Origin: Pteria penguin
Lineage: Eukaryota; Mollusca; Bivalvia; Pterioida; Pteriidae
Length of the DNA: 64,000 nucleotides
Assembly: GCA_035048485.1 (NCBI GenBank)
Contig: CM068587.1
Coordinates: forward strand, 56,350,788 to 56,414,787
Direction: 5' to 3'
The number at the start of each line of letters is the position of its first letter. Position 1 is the first letter of the stretch. This document shows positions 13,036 to 24,300 of the stretch, piece by piece. Both the position numbers and the translations under genes were made by a program. Under the pieces are notes generated by a model, which was given only the letters and a program-made list of their open reading frames with translations, had not been told where the DNA came from and ran no database searches.

Positions 13036-13290
13036 TTTGTTTATCTCTTCATTTTATTCTATCTATCTAATTATTTTTAGTTTTCTTTTTAATTTTATTC
13101 ATACAATTTGATTTATTTCATTTTAATTTACTTTATATTTTTTTAATTTATTTATTCATTTATTACTATTATTATGATTTTGTTTTGTTTTGATATTGTT
13201 ACATGTACAATATATTGTTTTAATGAGTATAAACAAATAAATATCTGTTGACTAACTGTTTCTGATAATCATCATTTACATTTACAAATT

Positions 13291-13582
13291 CTAGTGAATA
13301 AGCGACAATTTGTACAAGACCTGGTCGAAGACAGACAGAAGATCTACTAGTATACTTGCGAAAGGTGTCGCGTATTCCTGATTTATCCCTGTTCTTTCCA
13401 CATTTTCTATCGCAAATATTGTATGCCCTGAAAATATGCTGGATCCTCGCCTGCAGACAATAGCTACTAAGCCTACCTTCATGGTTGTTGTAAAATTATC
13501 CTCTTTTACGATATGTGAATGTGACACATACATGGAGCGATGATCATATCCCTCCTCAAAATAATACCCCTCCCCCGGGGCA
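13291..13582 (-). CDS. Candidate terminal coding exon, unknown protein
   Basis: On the minus strand a strong polypyrimidine tract ending 'gaccctcctcag' precedes an open frame of 97 codons to TAG at 13293-13291. It reads APGEGYYFEEGYDHRSMYVS, continues with MKVGLVAIVCRRGSSIFSGH and TIFAIENVERTGINQEY, and ends VLYKLSLIH. Composition and the splice signal suggest real coding. The frame stays open upstream to an ATG at 13644, but that segment is the pyrimidine tract itself. No preceding exon was identified, and no good donor links it to the gene at 10529. No family is recognised. Confidence 0.35.
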
Positions 13583-14059
13583 CTGAGGAGGGTCAAAATA
13601 AAGAGAAAGGAAACACTGTTCTCATGGAGACTAAGGTAAGCCATATCAACTTTCGAACAAATGCTTTTTCACAGTCATTGAAGTATTGCTTACATCAGCG
13701 CTATCTTGAAATGATGAGGATGAAATATAACTTAATATAAATACATTGGAATTTAAATCTTCCGGTTCCAAATTTTTTTCTCAGTACTGGTTGATGCAGA
13801 TCTTACTAAGATTCAGATTTAATCATTACGTCCTAATTATGTATTATTTGTTTTCCTTCTGTAACAAGGATTTGACACGGACATCGCCGATGCTGTGTAT
13901 GTTGGCTGTTATAAAGAAAGCCTATCCCATGGGAATACAGCAAAATATTGATAGCCTCGGAAAATTACTATTGTCGTAGAAATATAACTATTATAATTTA
14001 CTGGTTTCAAATACGGGTTACATGTAGGTGTTTGTCTAACTCTATACCCTTTAGCCCTT

Positions 14060-14165
14060 ATTAATCGTCAATCTCCAAAGCAGAGTTAAGGTCCTTGCAC
14101 TGCCTTTAATGTGTGTGTGGATTGTAAAGGAACGACAACTCTGCTTTGGAGATAGATTAATCGTC
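14060..14165. mobile_element. Foldback MITE with 10-bp target duplication
   Basis: An 86-bp element (14070-14155) has inverted ends: 'atctccaaagcagagtt' on the left, and its exact reverse complement 'aactctgctttggagat' on the right. It is flanked by the direct repeat 'attaatcgtc' at 14060-14069 and 14156-14165. A 9-10 bp duplication is typical of Mutator-like elements, so I infer a MULE-type MITE. Confidence 0.65.
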
Positions 14166-14318
14166 CGTTATATTAATATTTCCGAAATTTCAGCTTGAGT
14201 AACTTCAAACTTAGGATGTGAATAAGTGATATTACCACTTAGGCATGCTCTTAATGTTAAATACTTTAATCTGGGAGTCCGGAAATAGCACAAATATTCG
14301 TAAACATCATTACCGTCG

Positions 14319-14440
14319 TCGTTGTCATCATCATCATCATCATCATCATCATCACCATCATCATCATCACCACCACCACCACCACCACCACTACCACCAC
14401 TCATCATCATCATCATCAGTCATATTCATCATATTCGTCA
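14319..14440. repeat. (CAT/CAC)n trinucleotide repeat
   Basis: A run of CAT, CAC and TCA trinucleotides. It opens long poly-His and poly-Asp frames on opposite strands, which are artefacts of the repeat. Confidence 0.95.
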
Positions 14441-14687
14441 TCATATTCATCATAATTACCATTTATGTATTTATTGAAAGATTTGCTTCACAGAAATTAG
14501 AAAAAATAGCACCGCTATGCGGATAGATTTAATCTCTGTGCTATCTATGGAAAATATAGCTTTTGCCACCCCCCCCCCCCCCAACAAAAAAAAACAAAAC
14601 AAACAAACAAAAACAAACAAACAAAAAACAAACGCCTAAACATACACCCTTTAATTTGCTTCCTGTGCTTCTCTGGTGCAAAATATA

Positions 14688-14833
14688 CAGTGGCGGATCC
14701 AGGATTTCCGAAAAAGGGGGGGGGGCCACATGTGTATTAGCTACACTACTCAACCATATTTGATGCCAAATCTGGATATTTACTTATAAATATGTGGCGA
14801 AAAGCCCCCCCCCCCCCTCTAAATCCGCCACTG
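14688..14833. mobile_element. Short inverted-repeat MITE (CAGTGGCGGAT ends)
   Basis: It starts 'cagtggcggatccagga' and ends 'aaatccgccactg', an inverted pair, with poly-G and poly-C runs just inside the ends. Both flanks show 'atata', a possible 5-bp target duplication. Total length is 146 bp. The superfamily is uncertain. Confidence 0.65.
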
Positions 14834-15107
14834 ATATAGACTATGCAACGATTGTACTGTATAGTGTCAGTAATAGTACTAATGCATTTTATGAATAATA
14901 TATTAGATAACGTTGAAAAAGTAATAATTCAATGTAAGTAAATAGTATTTTAAAGATGAATTTATATAAAACAAAATTATATCACTAATATTACTAAAAA
15001 TCCTTTTGGTAACGTGGTTAATACATGATTTTCAAAGTTCAGCATGATTTCATTTTCGTGTTCAAATTTTTGCGGAATCGGAAACTTTCGGTTCACTGAA
15101 AACTTCT

Positions 15108-15131
15108 CCCACAATTCCCGGCATGACGTCA
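15108..15131 (+). promoter_or_regulatory. WDR26 promoter: ZNF143-like site plus CRE
   Basis: 'cccacaattcccggcatg' (15108-15124) resembles the ZNF143/Staf consensus. It runs directly into the palindrome TGACGTCA (15124-15131), the cAMP-response element. The pair lies about 200 bp upstream of the WDR26 start. Both assignments are motif matches by eye. Confidence 0.5.
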
Positions 15132-15210
15132 TGAAGCAAAACAAATTTGGTCACTGCAGACACGAAGAGGAGAATACACAAATCGAGTTCGTCTGCATAG
15201 GGCTAAACGG

Positions 15211-15334
15211 ATGAATTATCAGGACAATTTTCACCATAGAAGGAAGTCGAGCAATACTGGCATCCTCGTCCGACTCGGAGGACGGTGGAACTTCGCCCCC
15301 TCCGCGTAAAAAACAGCGAATTTCACCCTCTATC
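15211..15334 (+). promoter_or_regulatory. WDR26 5' leader: uORF and possible CTG start
   Basis: A 32-codon uORF (ATG 15211, stop TAA 15307-15309) lies out of frame upstream of the WDR26 ATG. In the WDR26 frame itself the leader is open from the TGA at 15212 to the ATG at 15335 without any ATG. A CTG at 15257 has A at -3 and G at +4. Translation from it would add 26 residues including ASSSDSEDGGTSPPPRKKQR, an acidic-serine stretch followed by a basic nuclear-localisation-like patch. Confidence 0.35.
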
Positions 15335-18300
15335 ATGCAAGCCAATGGCTGTCCTGAGCACAATGGGGATTCGGAGATAGCGACTTCTTCACAACAAAAT
15401 GGCACATGTCCAGTGTTGTCAAACGGATCTGTGACTAGTAAATCGTCTTCACCGAAACCCATGTCTCAAACTGACCAAGACATTGTGAGATTAATTGTAC
15501 AGCACCTAAGGGGACTTGGTTTGAAGTAAGCATACTAAACCAAAACAAAGACGAAATTGCATTGTTCTCTCTAACAGCTGATCATGAAATTTGGTGTATT
15601 GTTTCAGTTATTGACATTACAGAATAGAATAGGATATTTTGATTTTAGTATTTCAATTTAAGAGTTCAGAATGGTTGTTTATTTAACAAGAATATTGTTG
15701 ATTCCAAAATATTTTTGAGGCCCCAATGGGGCACACTTTTACCAATCAATAAACTCAACTTGATCAACACTTGGCTATCATTCGTATAATCATCAAATTT
15801 TAGCATTATAGAATAAGGTTGCATTTATTCATTCTGACTTCATTTCAAATTTGATGTGGTTGTCTTTTTATAGATTTACACTTACAATACGAATTGCGTA
15901 GGTTCATTTTCAAGCATTCTTGACATTTGTTTGTATCGACGCTTGCCCTGAACCTGGTCTTCTTTCAGACTTGGTGTCAACAAAATAAAAAAAGGAAAAT
16001 ATTGGCTTTAAAATCTAATTCATAGTATGTGTCATTTTTTTTTTTTTGGAAAATTGTGTCAAGATTATCTTTTTACCAAAGTGTGACAAGTGTTATGGTC
16101 AGTGTGAGCCAGGATTATTTTATTGTACTACATGTGAATTGAGATGTGAAACAGTTACTTTGTACCAGTAATCAAGTAGTGAGGACTGTCTCATGAGCAA
16201 ATTACCGTCCTAAGTCGATATCATTACTGCTTAATAATCAAATATTTTTGTGATGTCCTTACATGTATGTGTTTTTTCATATAGCATCACATTAAATATT
16301 TCTGTGGTGATTTATGTGATATGTCTGAGTCAGTAACTTTTCTTTTTTTCTTTATATAGTCTTACTCTGTACATCATAGGAGGTGCAAGAGATTTGCTAA
16401 TGTGTGAAGCTGTATTTTCATATATTAGATAAGGAGAAATGTGGATGAACCTTTCAGGCCCATTGTAGCTCTATGAGTAGTGTGGGTGTGATTCCTTTGT
16501 GCAACTCATCTTGAAGATGAGCAAGTACTTCATCCTTTTATAAGATGCAGTAAAGCATAATGTCAGGTGTGACAGTAGAATTTGACATATAACTCCTGGG
16601 ATTTCAATAAGATTTATTTGAGGAGGTGATTAAGAAATTTGAGGTGTATTATTTTGTTAGCCATATGGGTGAATGTGAGAAGTACATGTAAATTCGAGAT
16701 CAGAGGAAATCAAACTAGGGATTTCTGTCATTTGAAGCAGCAGTATTTCGTCAAGTGCAGGTTTTTATTGAAATCCCTGAACTCTGTAACGATTTTGGGT
16801 GGAATCTGTTACATTAGGTTGAAATTTGTGTGTCGTGCGTCAGCTTAAGCTGTTATCATGCCAGAGTTCCTGAAAGATTTTCAACAGCTGCAGGATATGT
16901 GTCCTACAAAGTAGAAATGTTTGCAGGACCTAAAGAATTTTTGCCGGACCTTTTGGAAAATACAGTGCAAACATACTCATAATTTTTATATTGTTTTAAA
17001 TATTTTAATTCCATTCATCTTCAGTTCATAAAGAAGGTTTTTAACAAGGACAGCACTGAATGCCTGCTTCAGGCATTTTTCTTTCTCGTATTGTTTTCTC
17101 TTTGATGCTTTTTCCTGGTCGTCCCTTCACGTTTTGACGTTTTACAATGCCAGACAGCCATTTTATCGACCACTCCATAACTGTCTGAACACCAGTCAAG
17201 TTTTTACACAACACGTTTTTAGTTGGGTATTTATTTTTTTCAGTTTTTTTTTTTTTTATTTTACCTGGAAGTTACCATTTACCAACTTATTTATGGATGT
17301 CAACAGTACCAAACAATAAAATCTGGAATGGCAGTGGTCAATAAAAAGCAAAAAATTCATTTTTATTGCAGATCTGTTTGAGAAAATTATTATCTAACTT
17401 ACAACTGATGTTTATTGCTAAAAGAAATTAAAAGTAAAAGCTAGCAATGTGCAGAATTATTGTCAGACAATAGGTCCGCCGTAGTTGAAATTTTAGTCGG
17501 ATCTTCTCGAAGTAAGGCGGTCAGGACGGAAGGTCTGATGTATTTTAGGAACTCTGTCATGCATGTATAACTTATAAGTCTTTACTAAGTAAAGTAATCT
17601 TAATGTGAGTCTGCGACATAAAACAAGTAATGAACAAATAAAGGCATAATCCTTCCAATACATGTACATATAGAAATGATTGAATAGATATCTTCTGTCT
17701 TTTGCAGCCAAACTGCTGAACAACTAATCACAGAGTCTGGATGTATGCTAGAGCATCCTGCGGCTGCCCGTCTACGGGCACATGTCATGAATGGAGAATG
17801 GTCCAAGGTAGGTTTGTATGAGCATCAACAGACGTAAGCGTATAACAGCATTGATGGCTGCATATCTATGGGCACATCATGAGCTTCCTAAGCAAGACTC
17901 AGGGCACTTATCATACACAGAGAATGGTCTAAGGTAAGTAAGCTCCTGAGCCTGATTCCACATACAATGTATATGTCATGAATAAAACTCCAAGGTAAGT
18001 AAGCCATGTGATGTTGATTCCGAGCAGACATCATAAATGGCAGATTGATTGATTGATTTTTGTTTTACGTCACACCATGAATATTTCATGTATATGGTGA
18101 CGGCATCTGCCTGATGCAGGGCACACAAATTTTGACCTTTGCAACGGACCTACCCGAAGCAATGAGGGATCTTTAACATGCCATGCATACCATGATACGG
18201 GGCCTCGTTTTTACTGCCTCATCCGAAAGACCAGACACCAACATGACCAGAGCGGGACTCGAACCCTGGCCTCCAGATCAGGATTCCAGCACGATACCAC

Positions 18301-21300
18301 TAGGCCACACAGGCTTAACATCATAAATGGAGAATGGTCTACAAATGTTAGGTGAAATACGCAATAATACATTTCTGTATGCATTTTTGACAATAGACTA
18401 CTTGCCGATCTTGATAATGGCTGTCATTTTGTCTGAGTTAATACCTTTTAGCATTGTTTTTCAGTGACGACATAATATGTGACATAAATTTATTGTATCA
18501 TCACAATGAAAAATAAAGCCAAAAGGTATTAGCTCAGACAAAAAGATCTGCAAGTGGTCTATTTTGCTTATTTATACACCCCTGGTACATAGTGATGAAA
18601 CGATTATCGCCGATGATCGAATATCGATCACTGAAAGTGCGCCGATTTCGATTTTCGATTCTATTTTCAAAAATCAAAAAATCGCCGGAAAAAACCGAAG
18701 ACGGAGAAGTTTTATCACCCAAATTGACTCGTAAAATGTTGTGTAACTATCTACAAAATCACCCAACTGACCGGAATGCCCCTTCTTATTACTGAAATGC
18801 CCATGAAGTGGAACTTAAATGTCAATAATTATTGTTTTTTACATATAAATTTGGATGAATCTGGATAAAAACGTGTGAACATATAGTATTTTTGTTTGAT
18901 TCTTTTATCTTTGTATAAATTGCAATGTTAAAAAATCGTTTATCTTGCCACCTGCAGAATTTCCTCTGATTGAAAAAACCATAACAAACTTATTCATCAA
19001 TTTCATGACATTTGTAATTTTCAAAGAATCATCAGAATGAATGGATGATTGTTTTTTTAATAGTTTGTCCCCTCTTAATTTTTCCATAGAATAAAGGAAT
19101 TGCTAGTTATTCTTGTTTAGTCTTTGGTAAAGACAATTGTTATCTTCTTATTGAGATATATTTTATTATTTAAAATTTCTTGTTTATTGTATATTTCAAA
19201 TAAAAAAATTCTACATACATGATTACATTGTCAAATGATAAAATATCCCCTTGCAAAATGATTTTCTTATTCGTCCGATTATAATCGATAATCGATCGGT
19301 TATGATTTCCAATTATTGTTCAATCATCGATTATGAAAATTATCCGATTCTGCTTAACTAATGGTACATGTATGTATCTATTTGATAATTCAGACTTCTG
19401 TTTTTCCATATACAGGTATGAAGACATATTTTGTACAAAATATAGAGTTTTATAGTCTGTAGAAAATAAATATACACAAGTAAATGGAAAACTCAATCAT
19501 TATATTTGTTTAAATCAGGAATATATTATATTAGGCCCAAAATGTTTTTTAATTGGATTAGAGATGTTTTTCTGAAAAAATTAGGTTGGTAGCTTTAAGG
19601 AAAAAGAAAAACAGCTCAAAAACCTGGAATAGCAGAAAAGTGTAATGAAAGCAATATGGATTTTTTTTTTATTTGAAGTTTTATATGTCAGACAGAAAAT
19701 TTGATTCAGATTTACTCAATTCAATGCAAATACACTTCTGTCCTAAGTCATGAAGTGTCATTCATTGTGTACACTATAGTTTTAACAGTAGTCCCAATAT
19801 GTTTACTTCTGCTGTCATTATATCCAATGATTTGTTATTTTCAAACACCCAGAGCAACAGGAGCAGTGTTCCTCTAATACTTTACTACACACTTCAGCAT
19901 ATTCTGGTACCCTATTAATATATCAAAGATGTTATTGGCCAAGGGGAGCCCCATATCTCAGTTACATGTGGTTCAAGATCTTTGATCACTTGCAGTATCA
20001 TCTGTTGCAGACCTTTTTAAAAACACAGAAGAAATGTATATTGTCTGAATTATTATATTATTTTTTAGAAATAATTAATCAAGAATTTTTGCAAAGAAAA
20101 ATATTTGAAATTGTTCTTTCCAATTTTTTTCTGTTTTCAAGAAATTAAAAAAATACTGCTGCCAGGTCTGTAATCTAAGTACATGTAGTAAAAACAATCA
20201 TGGCAACAGTAATACATAAAATATCTTAGCAACATGCAAGTTATAAAATAGATCTGTCCTTTGACTTTTGTAAATTTATATCAGGGCTTGAAATTAAACG
20301 TATGTCTGTAAGTTCATGATAAATCAAATTTGCTACAGACTAAGAGGTTTATCATTATATCAGTCTGCAAGACAAATGAATTTTTTTTTGTGTGTTCTAA
20401 AGAAACTCGTATTTTCTGGAAACCCCCAATGCAATTTTCAGTAACATTCTTAGAAAAGCACAAGATAAGTAATCATGTCTAAGTCGCTTGTGCATTTATA
20501 CGAAGATCAGCTTGAGGTGTTCAGCGTAATGTTGATGTGGTTTAGAGATAGAAGTAAGTACTTTTCGTGGGTTAGTGATCCCTTGTGTTCGTCAGAGGAG
20601 ACAACATTCATTTGTGAGGAGGCCATACCATGTTTTAAAGTATTAAATTTTGCAAAAATCTTTCTTGTCAAATCAACCACAGTCTGAAATAAATCTACTC
20701 ATTATAGTTATACAGTGTTGGACTCCAAACTAGAAATGTAAACTTCTGCTTGGGTCTAGTTGTGATGCAAGACTTACATACATCATACATATAAATAGAA
20801 CTTTCAGTTCCATGTGTCAGACTCTAATATAAACCCAGTACTCCTGAAAAAAGAAAATTACTTTGAATTTGTGACACTCAACTTTTTGTACAATGTAATT
20901 ATAAAATGCAGAAACATTTGAATATTTTTTTTAATATTACCTGAGGTCAGTAATAAGAAGTCAACTGACATACAAATTTGAAGAGCTGATGTTTAGAGAT
21001 TGTATTTGTTGTAGGGGGAAACAGCTTTGGAAGAGTTAAAATCACTCATAGAAAGTCCACAGGGTACTCTGGTAAGTACACAGTGTAAAATTGCTGTTTT
21101 CTATCAACAAGATAAGATGCAGAAATTTTATTTGAGAAAATACAAATTGTTTGATTACTTGTAGCAAAATTCTCTGCTATCATATTCACAAAGAAGTTCT
21201 TTATATGTAATTGTAATAGTAAAACTTGATGTATTCATAATTGGTCAAAGCCATTGTTAATGAAACATCTACCTGTCTGCTGCCCAGATCTATCCCAAAT

Positions 21301-24300
21301 TGTGTCAGATTGTCGTACGTGTAGATCACATTGACTATGACAGAGTGGGGTCTTGCATTTTGTCAGTTCTTCATCATCTTAATGCATATACATGTACCTG
21401 TTAATCCAAAAATGTTAGGTGTGTAAGTGACTGTACAATAACACTGGCCTTGTAAACTGTGTTTTTGTCCTTAAGATATATTGAGGGGGCAAAACCCTCT
21501 ATGATGCCACTGCAATCATCAAAACAAAAGTGGAGTACTGATGTAGAAAAAAAATGAAAAGGGTAGTATGGAATGAAATTATATATTAAATTAAATTATA
21601 TATATAAGGGGTCTATCCAGCTTTCCTTTGGCATAGTCAACTGGGCTAACCCAATAGTAATTCAACTTTCATAGACTGCAAAGCCAACTGTGCATTTGTG
21701 TCAACCCATCATCTAGCATCTGTGTGGCTGAATGTGAATAATTTTTATAGTGCTTTTTTCACTAGATATATCACCTAAATAAGTATAGATTTTTCCATAA
21801 AACAATGAACTGTTAACCACTTAACTTGTGCATCAGTTATATGAATGTTCTGTGTTAAAGAGTACGATATTTTTTGGTGATAATTCTTGATTCTGTGATC
21901 ATTTCTTAACTGTGTGTTAATACTGTTATGTCTGTGTTTTGTAACTTTAACTCTGATCTGCTGATCATCATTTTGAAAAGTGCAAAATTAGTTTTGAGAC
22001 ATACGTTTTCACAAGACAGATTCCAAAATGGTCCTGATTTTCTACTGAGATATTACAAACATTGTCATTTCAGAAGATGAAATTCCTCATTTTGGAGCAG
22101 AAGTACCTAGAGCTACTGGAGGATGGTCGAGAGATGGATGCATTACAATGTTTACGATATGAACTCACTCCCCTCAAATTCAACACAGAGCGAGTTCATG
22201 AACTCAGCTCGTGAGTTCATTTCTTTTTTAAATTATTAAAGATTTGTAATAACCCAGACAGTGAGAAATTTCTTACTATTCTGAGACAGTGGAGAATGAA
22301 TGTTATTTTATATGTTAGAAGTAGATTTAAAGTCTTCTCTGGATATTGTGTTACCCTCTGCCACTCAGTGTTGGTCACTGGGTAGGTGAGATATTCTTGG
22401 TGTGGTGATAGGGTTAGTGTGGTAGTCTTCTCTGGATATTGTATTACCCTCTGCCACTCAGTGTTGGTCACTGGGTAGGTGAGATATTCTTGGTGTGGTG
22501 ATAGGGTTAGTGTGGTAGTCTTCTCTGGGTAGTGTATTACCCTTTGCCCCTCAGTGTTGGTCACTGGGTAGGGGAGATGTTCTTGTTGTGGTGTTAGGGT
22601 AAGTGTGGAAGTCTTCTCTGGGTAGGGTATTACCCCTTCCACTCAGTGTTGACAAATAGGTAGATGAGATATTCTTGGTGTGGTGTAAGGGTTAGTGTGG
22701 TAGCCTTCTCTGGGTAATGCACTACCCCCTTCCACTCAGTGTTGACAAATAGGTAGATGAGATATTCTTGGTGTGGTGTTAGGATTAGTGTGGTAGTCTT
22801 CTCTGGGTAGTGTATTACTCTCTGCCCCTCAGTGTTGGTCACTGGGTAGGTGAGATATTCTTGGTGTGGTGTTAGGATTAGTGTGGTAGCCTTCTCTTGG
22901 TAGTGTATTACTCTCTGCCACTCAGTGTTGGTCACTGGGTAGGTGAGATGTTCTTGTTGTGGTGTTAGGGTAAGTGTGGAAGTCTTTTCTGGGTAGTGCA
23001 TTACCCCCTTCCACTCAGTGTTGACAAATAAGTAAATGAGATATTCTTGGTGTGGTGATAGGGTTAGTGTGGTAGTCTTCTCTGGGTAGTGTATTACCCT
23101 CTGCCCTGCAGTGTTGGTCACTGGGTAGGTGAGATGTTCTTGTTGTGGTGTTAGGGTTAGTGTGGAAGTCTTCTCTGGGTAGTGTAGTACCCTTTCCACT
23201 CAGTGTTGACAAATAGGTAGATGAGATATTCTTGGTGTAGTGTTAAGGTTAGGGTTAGGGTTAGTCTAGTCCCTAGTGTGTTAAGGTTAGGGTTAGTCTA
23301 GTCCCTAGTGTGGTAGTCTTCTCTGGGTAGTGTTTTACCCCCTTCCACTCAGGGTCGTTCACTCGGTAGATGAGATATTCTTGGTGTGGTGTTAAACATC
23401 AAACAAACACAAGAATATACCTTAGATAAAATATCTTGATTGTGATACAATCAGTGAGATATATATATATATCTGTTTGGATGTCTTGTTGTGTTAGATA
23501 TAGGTGGGGAGGTTTATTGAGGCATAATTTGACAAAATGTTTGTTTAGTGCATTAGATTAAGGTAGCCACATGTAAAGGGATCACACTGCATATGGCATT
23601 TATTTTACTTTGGGATATTTTCTTCTAAAATGCAACATAATTTTGTTGACTACACAATGTTATCATTGTTTATATTAAAAAAATATTTGCTAGAGTTTGC
23701 AACACAATTTTTGGTCCAGATTTAGCCTTAACAGTGTATTTATTATCAGAGCTTTGGGTCGAGAACAAACTTTGCAAGTTACAGGTATTCATTTAAAGCA
23801 ATGGTGCTTGGTAGTGGATCACTTCTCTGAAGATTACCGGTACATACATAGCTGTGCCTCTGTATTGGTGAAACATTTTAGAAAATGAGCATCACAATAT
23901 GCACATGACTTATATCTAGATGTTGAATACAGTAATTTTTTTTTTTTTGTTTTAATTTTTAGATTCATGATGTGCTGTAATCCAGAGGACTTGAGAGAAA
24001 CGTCAGACTGGGATGGAAAGGGCATTGAATCCCGCTCAAAATTAGTGGAAAAATTGCAGTGTAACTTTGATATATTGGCTTAGAATTTCACTACATTTTG
24101 TGTGCCCCTGGATCAATAGATCATGGGCATATTGTTTTTGGCCTGTTTCTTTATTTGTTTGTCTGTTTGTTTGTCTGTCTTTTGTCAACTTTAACCTTCG
24201 TCATAAGTTTTGAACCATGAAAGATAGACTCATACAGACTTTGTATCTGGCATGCGTACTCCACTAATAAAGTGCTTTCAAACTACACTGAGGTCATTGA

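Larger units (their letters stand above)
11037..13290. other. No gene recognised; AT-rich spacer
   Basis: On the minus strand 'gggagtcacc' followed by gtaagtg (near 11450) is a good-looking donor, but no start codon leads into it in the needed frame. The rest is unique AT-rich DNA plus the tandem duplication at 12306 and the TATC microsatellite at 12957. Confidence 0.45.

Noticed and set aside
13868..13960. Plus-strand frame FDTDIADAVYVGCYKESLSH
   Set aside because: Protein-like words after a possible acceptor, but a second frame is equally open and no partner exon exists; not enough to call.
14168..14526. Poly-Asp / poly-His frames
   Set aside because: Translation of a trinucleotide microsatellite.
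20475..20687. 70-codon frame in WDR26 intron 2
   Set aside because: No splice signals, no recognisable residues; length is expected by chance.
22217..23212. Minus-strand frames with [11 protein letters not shown] repeats
   Set aside because: These are the 93-bp minisatellite inside a WDR26 intron; the frames have no start or splice context.
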